Shown here piece after piece: positions 8,788 through 16,357 of a stretch of 64,000 bases of DNA. A program made the position numbers and the translations under genes. The stretch comes from CAYNKA01 sp964397655 (GTDB taxonomy: Bacteria; Spirochaetota; Spirochaetia; DTKZ01). Positions within the stretch are counted from its first letter, which is position 1. The number at the start of each line of letters is the position of its first letter. The stretch is taken from NCBI GenBank assembly GCA_964397655.1, contig CAYNKA010000011.1, positions 62,001 through 126,000 of the forward strand, in the 5' to 3' direction. Below the pieces are notes generated by a model. It did not search any database, was not told where the DNA came from, and saw only the letters and a program-made list of their open reading frames with translations.

Positions 8788-8815
8788 TCCTCCGTCCCCG
8801 TGCGGGGACGGAGGA
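8788..8815 (+). promoter_or_regulatory. Intergenic mRNA hairpin between binding protein and permease
   Basis: A perfect 12-base-pair stem (8788-8799 with 8804-8815) closes a four-base loop, GTGC. It lies 14 bases after the binding-protein stop and has no T-tract. Such hairpins commonly protect the upstream message so that the binding protein is made in excess over the membrane parts. Partial termination is the alternative. Confidence 0.7.
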
Positions 8816-8838
8816 CGTCCATCGAAGAGGTTCCAAAC

Positions 8839-10530
8839 ATGGTTTCCGAGGCAGTTTCCCGGAGCGGACGGGAATTCAGGATGATCGCCCGCGATCCGAT
8901 GCTCCTGTCGGTCATCCTGCTCATCCTCGCGTCCCTCGTCGTCTTCATCGTCTATCCGCTCGTGAGCGTGATTCTCGAGAGCTTCAAGTCCGATCAAGGC
9001 TACACGCTCTCGGTCTTCCGGGAGGTCTTCTCCTCGAAGTACCTCAGGCTGGCCCTGTGGAACAGCGTGATGATGGGAGTCCTCACCGCGGCGGCCGGCG
9101 TCGTCGTGGGCTATCTCTTCGCCTTCGCGATAGCGAGGACGGACATACCGTTCAAGAAGTTCTTCCATCTCATCGCCATCATCCCGGTGGTCTCGCCTCC
9201 CTTCATCGGGGCGCTCTCGATCATCATGCTCTTCGGAAACAACGGCCTGATTACCTATTCGCTCCTCGGGCTCAAGAATTACCCGATTTACGGATTCCGA
9301 GGCCTCCTCTTCGCACAGGTGATCACCTTCTTCCCCGTTGCCTACATCACGCTCCGCGGCGTGATCGAGTCGATCAGCCCGACGCTCGAGGACGCGGCCC
9401 TCGACCTGGGCGGTTCGAGGTGGAAGGTGTTCCGCAAGGTGACGTTCCCTCTCTCGATACCCGGCATCGCGAGCGCCATGCTGGTCCTCTTCATCGAGAC
9501 CATGGCCGACTTCGGGAACCCGCTCATCCTCGCGGGCAGCCAGTTCCCCATCCTTTCGGTCCAAGCCTATCTCCAGATAACCGGCATGTTCGACCTGCCT
9601 AAGGGTTCCGCCTTGGCGCTGCTTCTGCTCTTTCCGTCCGTCGGCGCCTGGTTCATCCAGAAATACTGGGTGTCCCGCAAGCGCTACGTCACCGTCACGG
9701 GCAAGCCGACGGCCTCGGCGCTGAAATCCGTGAGCCCGGGCGCGAAATGGCTGCTCTTCTCGCTCTGTCTGTTCCTGGCAGCCCTCATCATCCTCGTGTA
9801 CGCGACGATCCTCTGGGGCGCCTTCGCCAGGGTCTGGGGACACGACAACTCGTTCACCTTGGAGCACTTCAAGTACGTCTTCGGCGTCGGCTTCCGCGCC
9901 GTCCTCGACACCCTCGTCATCGCCGGGGCTTCGACGCCGGCCACGGGCATCCTCGGCATGGTGATCGCCTTCCTCGTGATGAGGAAGTCTTTTCCGGGGA
10001 AGAAGTTCATGGAATTCACCTCCATGCTGAGCTTCGCCGTTCCCGGAACGGTCATCGGCATCGGCTACATCCTCGCCTTCAACAAGGCTCCGTTCCTGCT
10101 CACCGGGACCCTGACGATCCTGCTCCTGAATTTCGTCTATCGCTACATCCCCGTGGGCATCGAGTCCGGCGTCGCGATCCTCCGGCAGATCGACCCCTCC
10201 ATCGAGGAGGCGGCCGTCGACCTCGGCGCGGATTCGCGGAAGACTTTCTTCAAGATAACCCTTCCCCTCATGGTTCCGGCCTTCTTTTCCGGGCTGATCT
10301 TCTCCTTCGTGAGGGCGATGACCGCCATAAGCGCGGCCATCTTCCTCGTTTCGTCGAACTGGAACCTCATGACCGTACAGATCATGTCCCAGGTCGAGTC
10401 GGGGCGTCTCGGCGCCGCGGCCGCCTTCAGCGTCATCCTGGTCGTGCTCATTCTCGTCGCAATCCTGTTCATCAGGTCGGTCCTGCTTTTCCGTTACGGG
10501 AAGCTCGGCGGGACGATGCTCAAAATCTAA
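8839..10530 (+). CDS. ABC transporter permease, AfuB/FbpB family (two fused permease domains)
   Basis: Inner-membrane permease of about 563 residues made of two homologous halves. Each half has about six helices and an EAA-type loop: Leu-Glu-Asp-Ala-Ala-Leu-Asp-Leu-Gly-Gly in the first, Ile-Glu-Glu-Ala-Ala-Val-Asp-Leu-Gly-Ala in the second. This fused form is typical of FbpB/AfuB importers. I place the start at the ATG at 8839, which has AAGAGG eight bases upstream. A GTG at 8800 would lie inside the hairpin. It works with the binding protein before it and the ATPase 13 bases after it. Confidence 0.92.
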   Translation: MVSEAVSRSGREFRMIARDPMLLSVILLILASLVVFIVYPLVSVILESFKSDQGYTLSVFREVFSSKYLRLALWNSVMMGVLTAAAGVVVGYLFAFAIARTDIPFKKFFHLIAIIPVVSPPFIGALSIIMLFGNNGLITYSLLGLKNYPIYGFRGLLFAQVITFFPVAYITLRGVIESISPTLEDAALDLGGSRWKVFRKVTFPLSIPGIASAMLVLFIETMADFGNPLILAGSQFPILSVQAYLQITGMFDLPKGSALALLLLFPSVGAWFIQKYWVSRKRYVTVTGKPTASALKSVSPGAKWLLFSLCLFLAALIILVYATILWGAFARVWGHDNSFTLEHFKYVFGVGFRAVLDTLVIAGASTPATGILGMVIAFLVMRKSFPGKKFMEFTSMLSFAVPGTVIGIGYILAFNKAPFLLTGTLTILLLNFVYRYIPVGIESGVAILRQIDPSIEEAAVDLGADSRKTFFKITLPLMVPAFFSGLIFSFVRAMTAISAAIFLVSSNWNLMTVQIMSQVESGRLGAAAAFSVILVVLILVAILFIRSVLLFRYGKLGGTMLKI

Positions 10531-10543
10531 CGAGGAGTCCTTC

Positions 10544-11638
10544 ATGAGTGTCAAACTCGTAAATCTTACCAAGGTATTCGCAGACCCTTCCCGGCCGGAA
10601 AAGAGCCTCGCCGCGGTGCGGAACGTAAACATGGAAGTTAAGGAGGGGGAATTCGTCACCTTCCTCGGCCCGTCGGGCTGCGGAAAGACCACCACGCTCA
10701 GGATCATTTCCGGTTTCGAGGCCCCGACCGCGGGCGAGGTCTGGATCGCGGGAAAGATGGTGAACGACATCCCCCCGAACAAGCGCGACACTTCCATGGT
10801 GTTCCAGAGCTACGCCATCTTCCCGCACCTGTCGGTGGGACAGAACATAGGCTTCGGTCTGGAACTCAAGGAAAGGCCCAAGGCGGAGATCAGGACGGAG
10901 GTCGAGAAGATCATGGCGGTCATGAACCTCAGGGACCTCGCGGACCGCAGGCCGGACCAGCTGTCCGGAGGCCAGCAGCAGCGCGTCGCCCTCGCCCGCG
11001 CCATAGTGAACCGTCCCAGCGTGCTGCTCTTCGACGAGCCCCTGTCGAACCTGGACGCCAAGCTCCGCGAGCAGATGAGGCTCGAGATCCGGCGCATCCA
11101 ACAGAGCTTCGGCATAACGAGCATCTACGTGACGCACGACCAGTCCGAGGCCATGACCGTGTCCGATCGGATCGTGGTCATGAACGAGGGTAACATCATG
11201 CAGGTGGGGACGCCGTTCGAGATCTACTCCAGGCCGGCGAACAGGTTCGTCGCCGACTTCATCGGCAGGGTGAATTTCCTGGAGGGAACCGTAGCGGCGG
11301 TCGACGCCGAGGGAATCGAGATCGAATACTCGGGCGGAAGGCGCAAGAGAATAGGGAGCCGCTCCGGGTCCTTCGCCCGGGGCGACCGGGCCGTCATCAC
11401 GGTGAGGCCCGAGTCCCTTCGTCTCGGGCACGGCGCGCCCGCGAACGGAGACGGCATTCCGGGCAGGATCGCGAAGCTCGTCTATCTCGGTACGGTCGTC
11501 GAGTACGAGATAGACGCCGGAAACGACAAACCCATCCTCGCGGTCACCCACAATCCCGTCGAGGAGGGCTTTTTCCGTGTGGGGGAGGAAGTGTCCGTGG
11601 ATTTTTCCGCGAAAGCCGCCCACGTGCTCGCCGTTTGA
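10544..11638 (+). CDS. ABC transporter ATP-binding protein, AfuC/PotA type
   Basis: Cytoplasmic ATPase of 364 residues that powers the preceding importer. Walker A is Gly-Pro-Ser-Gly-Cys-Gly-Lys-Thr-Thr, the signature is Leu-Ser-Gly-Gly-Gln-Gln-Gln-Arg, and Walker B is Leu-Leu-Phe-Asp-Glu-Pro-Leu-Ser, followed by an H-loop His in Val-Thr-His-Asp-Gln. The last 120 residues form a TOBE-type regulatory domain, as in the PotA/FbpC group. The spacing shows it belongs to the same operon. Confidence 0.93.
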   Translation: MSVKLVNLTKVFADPSRPEKSLAAVRNVNMEVKEGEFVTFLGPSGCGKTTTLRIISGFEAPTAGEVWIAGKMVNDIPPNKRDTSMVFQSYAIFPHLSVGQNIGFGLELKERPKAEIRTEVEKIMAVMNLRDLADRRPDQLSGGQQQRVALARAIVNRPSVLLFDEPLSNLDAKLREQMRLEIRRIQQSFGITSIYVTHDQSEAMTVSDRIVVMNEGNIMQVGTPFEIYSRPANRFVADFIGRVNFLEGTVAAVDAEGIEIEYSGGRRKRIGSRSGSFARGDRAVITVRPESLRLGHGAPANGDGIPGRIAKLVYLGTVVEYEIDAGNDKPILAVTHNPVEEGFFRVGEEVSVDFSAKAAHVLAV

Positions 11639-11668
11639 GTTATAATCGAAGCGAGGGGAGGGGCACTC

Positions 11669-12310
11669 ATGACCGGCGACGAAATTCTGAAAGCCTTGTA
11701 CCTCAGGACTCCGGCTCTGTCCGTCTGCTCCGACGCGATGGGCGCGGCGAGGGACCTGCTCGTGAAATGCTACAGAGGCGGCGGGAAGGTGCTGGCCTGC
11801 GGAAACGGGGGCAGCGCGGCCGACGCGGACCATCTCGTAGGCGAGCTCATGAAGGGATTTCGAAGGGCGCGGCCGCTCCCGGAGGCCCTCCGGCTCCGGT
11901 TCCGGGCCGAAGGGGGAAAAGACGGCAGCTTTCTCGCGAGTTCGCTCCAGGAGGCCCTGCCGGCGATTTCCCTGAACGTCCACCATTCGCTCCTGAGCGC
12001 CTCGGCGAACGACCAGACCTGGGACGTAGCGCTCGCTCAGCAGGTCCTCGGTTACGGCAAACCGGGCGACGTCCTCGTCTGCTTCAGCACGTCGGGGAAA
12101 TCCAGAAACATAGTCTACGCCGCGCGTACCGCCAGGCTCCTCGGCCTCAAGGTCGCGGGATTCACGGGAAGCGACGGCGGCCCGCTCGCTCCTCTCTGCG
12201 ACGTCGCGGTCCGGGTTCCCGAGGCCTCGACTTTCCTGGTCCAGGAGATGCACCTTCCCGCCTACCACGCTCTCGCCGCCGCGGTGGAGGCCGATTTCTT
12301 CACTGAGTGA
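11669..12310 (+). CDS. SIS-domain phosphosugar isomerase, GmhA-like
   Basis: Cytoplasmic protein of 213 residues with one sugar-isomerase (SIS) domain. It shows Cys-Gly-Asn-Gly-Gly-Ser-Ala-Ala-Asp-Ala and Cys-Phe-Ser-Thr-Ser-Gly-Lys-Ser, both typical of the sedoheptulose-7-phosphate isomerase GmhA and DiaA group. His-Leu-Val-Gly-Glu and Gln-Glu-Met-His-Leu match the family's catalytic region. No other heptose genes are nearby. It follows the ABC importer by 30 bases, so it probably converts the imported phosphosugar. AfuA-type importers are known to accept sedoheptulose-7-phosphate, which fits. DiaA-like roles are less likely in this context. Confidence 0.82.
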   Translation: MTGDEILKALYLRTPALSVCSDAMGAARDLLVKCYRGGGKVLACGNGGSAADADHLVGELMKGFRRARPLPEALRLRFRAEGGKDGSFLASSLQEALPAISLNVHHSLLSASANDQTWDVALAQQVLGYGKPGDVLVCFSTSGKSRNIVYAARTARLLGLKVAGFTGSDGGPLAPLCDVAVRVPEASTFLVQEMHLPAYHALAAAVEADFFTE

Positions 12311-12407
12311 CTCGGAAGCGTTTATACGAAGGCCCTCATCACCCTGGAAACAATCCGCCTCATGATGTACTATGTTCAACCACAACGCACCGAACAGGAG
12401 TCCTTTC

Positions 12408-13610
12408 ATGTCCCGCGAAAAGCGCATCCGCTACTCGTCGATCGGCATTCTCTCGATATCGCACATGCTGAACGATCTCTACGGCAATTACCTACCGCAG
12501 ATGCTGCCGTTTCTCGTTCTGCTCGATCCCGGATTCACCGCTACGAGGGCCGCCGTCCTCGTTTCCGCTTTTTCGATCACTTCTTCGTTCGTCCAGCCGG
12601 TCTTCGGCTATTATCTCGATTCACGCGGGAAGCGATGGCTCGTCCACGTGGGCACGCTGTGGATGGCCGTTTGCCTGAGCCTCACCGGACTGGTCCACTC
12701 CGCCTATCCCGTGCTCGTCCTGCTCGCGGCCCTCGCCGGCCTCGGGACCGCGGCCTTTCATCCCCAGGCTTCCACCATGGTGAACACCCTGAGCGGGGAC
12801 TACAAGGGCGTCCTGCTCTCGGCCTTCGTGGCCTTCGGCAATTTCGGCTTCGCCCTTGGGCCGCTTCTCCTCGTCCCCCTGTTCCAGGCCTACGGGATCG
12901 AGGCGACCGTGTATACCGTGATCCCCGGCGTGGTAGTCGCCGTGTTTTTGTTCTTCTTCGCGCCGCGCGACGTCGTGAGCCCGGGGAAGGCGCCGTCCTT
13001 CCGAGAAGTGGCGGATTCGCTTCGAGCCTCGGCGAAGGAGCTGTCCGCGATCGTCGCCGTCATCGCTATCCGATCGCTCTCGTACACGGGAATGCTCACG
13101 ATGCTTCCTCTCTATTTCCAGTCACGGAAGCTCTCCAACATCGCGGCGAGCCATCTCATCACGCTCATGCTCTTCACAGGCGCCGTCGGCGGAGTGATCG
13201 GCGGCTTCCTCTCCGACGCCTTCGGACGCAAACGGCTCATCGTGGGATCGCTTCTCCTCTCCACGCCCCTGTTCTTCGCCTTTCTCTTCGCCGATGGGGC
13301 CCTGAGCACGGTTTTTCTCGCGCTCGCGGGCATGTCCCTCCTGTCGAGCTTCTCCGTCACCGTGGTCGCGGCACAGGAGGCCATCCCGAACAACAAGGCG
13401 CTCGCGTCCGGGTTGTCCATGGGCCTCGCGGGCGGCGTCGGCAACCTCGCGGTGATCGTCATCGGCCGCATCGCCGACGGCTGGGGCTTCCGGACCGCTG
13501 TGGAGATCCTCTTCGTCCTGCCGGTCGTCGCCGGGGTCCTCGCGCTCTTCATGAAGCACCGGCCTTCGGCCAGGGCCCAGCGAATGGCCGACGATGCTGC
13601 AAAGGCCTAG
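12408..13610 (+). CDS. fsr: MFS transporter, fosmidomycin-resistance (Fsr) type
   Basis: Twelve-helix membrane protein of 400 residues. It begins with the Fsr-like Ser-His-Met-Leu-Asn-Asp-Leu-Tyr-Gly-Asn and has Tyr-Leu-Asp-Ser-Arg-Gly-Lys-Arg and Leu-Ser-Asp-Ala-Phe-Gly-Arg-Lys in the two conserved MFS loops. CAGGAG seven bases before the ATG at 12408 supports this start over an earlier one at 12372. It ends the phosphosugar gene group. Fosmidomycin is a phosphonate that enters cells through sugar-phosphate carriers, so an exporter for a related compound beside such an importer is plausible. The true substrate is unknown. Confidence 0.8.
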   Translation: MSREKRIRYSSIGILSISHMLNDLYGNYLPQMLPFLVLLDPGFTATRAAVLVSAFSITSSFVQPVFGYYLDSRGKRWLVHVGTLWMAVCLSLTGLVHSAYPVLVLLAALAGLGTAAFHPQASTMVNTLSGDYKGVLLSAFVAFGNFGFALGPLLLVPLFQAYGIEATVYTVIPGVVVAVFLFFFAPRDVVSPGKAPSFREVADSLRASAKELSAIVAVIAIRSLSYTGMLTMLPLYFQSRKLSNIAASHLITLMLFTGAVGGVIGGFLSDAFGRKRLIVGSLLLSTPLFFAFLFADGALSTVFLALAGMSLLSSFSVTVVAAQEAIPNNKALASGLSMGLAGGVGNLAVIVIGRIADGWGFRTAVEILFVLPVVAGVLALFMKHRPSARAQRMADDAAKA

Positions 13611-13624
13611 TTCCACGGCCGATG

Positions 13625-13652
13625 CCGGACGGGGTTCGCACGGCCCGTCCGG
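13625..13652. terminator. Hairpin between convergent genes
   Basis: A nine-base-pair perfect stem, CCGGACGGG with CCCGTCCGG, around a ten-base loop. It sits in the gap between the stops of the Fsr gene (plus strand) and the hydrolase gene (minus strand). There is no T-tract, so termination in both directions is inferred mainly from position. Confidence 0.5.
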
Positions 13653-13662
13653 GCTCCCCGCC

Positions 13663-14433
13663 TCAGCGCAGGTTTTCCTTGAGGAATCCGACCGCCTGCT
13701 TCCAGGCCTGTTCCGGGGCGCCTCCCTTGTCGTAGGTCGTGCTCTTCACGAAGGCATGGCCTACTCCCGGATACACCGTGACGGTGTTCCTGATCCCCCT
13801 CGCGTTCATCGCCTTCTCGAAATTCGACACCTGTTCGACCGGAATGCCCTTGTCGTCCGCACCGTAGATCCCGAGAACGGGCCCCGCGGTGTCCATTTTC
13901 CCGAGGTCCTCCGGTTTCTGGAAGGGGCCGCCGCCGTAGAAGATCACGACCGCGGCGAGACCGGGATTTCTGGCGCCCATTCTCATGGACTGCGTTCCGC
14001 CGAAGCAGAAGCCCCACGACGCGATCCTGTCCTTCCTCACCTCGGGCCTGGACGCGAGATAGGCCGCCGCCGCGTCGAGGTCGGAAGCTATCCGGTCGGC
14101 CGGCGTCTCGGACGTCTGTTTTCGCGCCTCGGCGGGTTCGCGCGCGACCTTGCCCCTGAACGCGTCGGCGGCGAGCACGGCGAAGCCTTCCTTGGCGAGG
14201 GCGTCGGCGAGGATGGTTGTGTCACGGTTGAGCCCCCACCACTCGTGGATCAAGACCACCCCCGGGAACGGACCCGAGCCTTGAGGCAGTGCGAGATAAC
14301 CGCCGAGCACGGCGCCGTCCGCCGCGGGAAAGGAGACGTTCGTCTTTCCCGGGTCGGAAGCGTCCTGGGCGGAAGCCGCCGTCGAGAATAGAGCCAACGC
14401 GAAGAATACCGATACGATAGCTTTCTGGTTCAT
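13663..14433 (-). CDS. Secreted dienelactone hydrolase-family protein
   Basis: Alpha/beta hydrolase of 256 residues with a clear signal peptide (to about Ala22), so it acts outside the cytoplasm. The catalytic triad is visible: Cys143 in Gly-Phe-Cys-Phe-Gly-Gly, Asp193 or Asp194 in Tyr-Gly-Ala-Asp-Asp, and His226 in Gly-Val-Gly-His-Ala-Phe. The dienelactone-hydrolase Glu appears in Ile-His-Glu-Trp-Trp-Gly. The natural ester or lactone is unknown; many members are general esterases. It stands alone, divergent from the DUF1576 gene. Confidence 0.88.
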   Translation of the reverse strand: MNQKAIVSVFFALALFSTAASAQDASDPGKTNVSFPAADGAVLGGYLALPQGSGPFPGVVLIHEWWGLNRDTTILADALAKEGFAVLAADAFRGKVAREPAEARKQTSETPADRIASDLDAAAAYLASRPEVRKDRIASWGFCFGGTQSMRMGARNPGLAAVVIFYGGGPFQKPEDLGKMDTAGPVLGIYGADDKGIPVEQVSNFEKAMNARGIRNTVTVYPGVGHAFVKSTTYDKGGAPEQAWKQAVGFLKENLR

Positions 14434-14646
14434 GATTTTTCTCCTGTGTACAGAATATTCTAATTATTACTAAAAAGATCAAGAATAAAATACGACTCTG
14501 AAGAGAGCGGGAGAGAGGCGAGATCGGCTCGAGAATCGGCTTTGCCGAAGGTTTTTGTTGCAGGATTCATCTCGTGATGGTATCGTTAACCAGACTTGCG
14601 TCGTGGCCACTGCTCCGTATTCCGAATGCAAAACCGGGGGTGAACC

Positions 14647-15888
14647 TTGTCTGCCCAAGAAAAACCTCTGTATGCGCTGATTCTTTCCGCGATTGCCCTT
14701 TTCATCGTTTTGGGAATAGGGGACCAAGGCTTTTCGGCCGCCGTGGACGGATTCATTCATTTGCAGAGCCAACCGGCGCGTTTGATCGACGATTTTACCT
14801 TGAGCAGCGTGGGCGGGGCCTTGTTGAACTCAGCCGCGGTGGGACTGATCGGCCTTTCTCTCATCTGGTTCAACAATGTCCTTCTCTCGGGTCCGATGAT
14901 AGCAGCCGTTTTCACGATGATGGGCTTCGGCCTTTTCGGAAAAACGCCGACGAACGTGCTTCCCATTATTCTAGGCGTTTTCTTGGCCGCGAGAATCGTC
15001 AGGAAGAAACTCAAAGCCTATATCATCATGGCATTATTCGGAACGGCCCTCGGGCCCCTGGTGACCTATCTCGTTTTCGAGGCCGGGTTCGTAGGTTTTC
15101 CCTCGATCATCGTCGGAACGACCGCCGGGATATTGACGGGAGTTTGCCTTCCGCCCCTGGCATTGACCATGCTGAGCTTTCATCAAGGTTATAATCTCTA
15201 CAACGTGGGGTTTTCCTGCGGCTTCTTCGGATTGTTCGTCTCCGCGATCCTTACCGCGTTGAAAAACGATCTTGCGCTGACAGTTTTGTGGAACAAGGAA
15301 CCCTCACTCGTTCTCATGCTTCTCGTTCCCGCTGTCTCGGTCCTTTTCATCGCCTGGGGCTTGTATTACGGCGGGAAAAAGGCGTTTTTAGACCTATTGA
15401 CCGTCCAGAAGCTGGCTGGCAGGCTTCCCTCGGATTTCTTCATCCTCGTTTCTCCCGCCGGAGCTCTTCTCAATATCGGGCTCATCGGTCTCGCGGGATG
15501 CACCTACGTGTATGCCGTCGGAGGTGATTTCAACGGGCCGGTCATCGGAGGGCTGTTGACGCTTCTCGGTTTCGGAGGATTCGGAAAGCACATGAAGAAC
15601 TGTTGGCCCGTGCTCTTGGGTGTCGTGGCGGCAACGCTCGTTTACGGCAAGAGCCTCGTGGCGCCTGGCCCGATCCTCGCAGCCCTCTTCGGGACCACGC
15701 TTGCGCCTTTGGCCGGGCAATTCGGACCTCTCGTCGGGGCGATCGCCGGGTTCCTTCATCTCTCCATGGTGGAACAGACTGCCGCATGGCACGGCGGCAT
15801 GGACCTCTACAACAACGGCTTCGCCGGCGGTTTGACGGCGACGCTGATCGTGGCGATCATCGAGTGGTATCGGTCGAACAGAAGTTGA
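14647..15888 (+). CDS. DUF1576-family membrane protein
   Basis: Membrane protein of 413 residues with about a dozen hydrophobic helices and two similar halves. Each half has a Gly-Phe-Gly-x-Phe-Gly-Lys motif (Gly-Phe-Gly-Leu-Phe-Gly-Lys near residue 98, Gly-Phe-Gly-Gly-Phe-Gly-Lys near 313) and a Gly-x-x-Leu-Tyr-Asn segment. I recognise it as DUF1576, a family without assigned function. The internal duplication suggests a transporter or channel. The start is a TTG at 14647 behind GGGGTG. A small protein follows 38 bases downstream and is probably cotranscribed. Confidence 0.75.
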   Translation: MSAQEKPLYALILSAIALFIVLGIGDQGFSAAVDGFIHLQSQPARLIDDFTLSSVGGALLNSAAVGLIGLSLIWFNNVLLSGPMIAAVFTMMGFGLFGKTPTNVLPIILGVFLAARIVRKKLKAYIIMALFGTALGPLVTYLVFEAGFVGFPSIIVGTTAGILTGVCLPPLALTMLSFHQGYNLYNVGFSCGFFGLFVSAILTALKNDLALTVLWNKEPSLVLMLLVPAVSVLFIAWGLYYGGKKAFLDLLTVQKLAGRLPSDFFILVSPAGALLNIGLIGLAGCTYVYAVGGDFNGPVIGGLLTLLGFGGFGKHMKNCWPVLLGVVAATLVYGKSLVAPGPILAALFGTTLAPLAGQFGPLVGAIAGFLHLSMVEQTAAWHGGMDLYNNGFAGGLTATLIVAIIEWYRSNRS

Positions 15889-15926
15889 AACGCGGCGTGA
15901 AATCGAGGAAGAATGCGAGGTAGGAC

Positions 15927-16322
15927 ATGAAAAAAGAATACATACTGCATCTGATAGGCGAGATCTCCAAGTACATCCTCGACGGGAACCCGTCGCGGAT
16001 GGTCATCTCCCTGCATAAGGAAGAGGACGGCCTGCACCTGAGCATCATGGACAACAAGCCGCGCACCGATGGAGAGCTGATCACGCTCGAGGCTTCCTTG
16101 AATCCCGAGAAGCGACCGGAATTTTCCGATTATTACGGGACCATGGCAGGGCATAATCTCCTGGGTTCCGCGAACCTCAACCTCATCGGCTGGCAGATCA
16201 AGCATGCCGACGTACAGAGAACCGACGCCGGAGTCAAGATCGATCTCTGGCTCGGAAGCGACCGGTTCGACGCCTCCTACTTCAACATTCCGGGGCAGAA
16301 GAAAGGCCACGAGGAATTCTGA
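15927..16322 (+). CDS. Uncharacterised 131-residue protein next to DUF1576
   Basis: Soluble protein with no signal peptide. I do not recognise the family. The pattern is loosely like a small GHKL-type ATPase fold: a helix, then Leu-His-Leu-Ser-Ile-Met-Asp-Asn-Lys-Pro (compare the Val-x-Asp-x-Gly box of kinases), and later Gly-His-Asn-Leu-Leu-Gly followed by a beta-rich end. That comparison is weak. The 38-base spacing to the membrane gene suggests the two work together. Confidence 0.6.
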   Translation: MKKEYILHLIGEISKYILDGNPSRMVISLHKEEDGLHLSIMDNKPRTDGELITLEASLNPEKRPEFSDYYGTMAGHNLLGSANLNLIGWQIKHADVQRTDAGVKIDLWLGSDRFDASYFNIPGQKKGHEEF

Positions 16323-16357
16323 ATACGAGATTCTCGCCGAAGATTTTCCGTCGTCCA

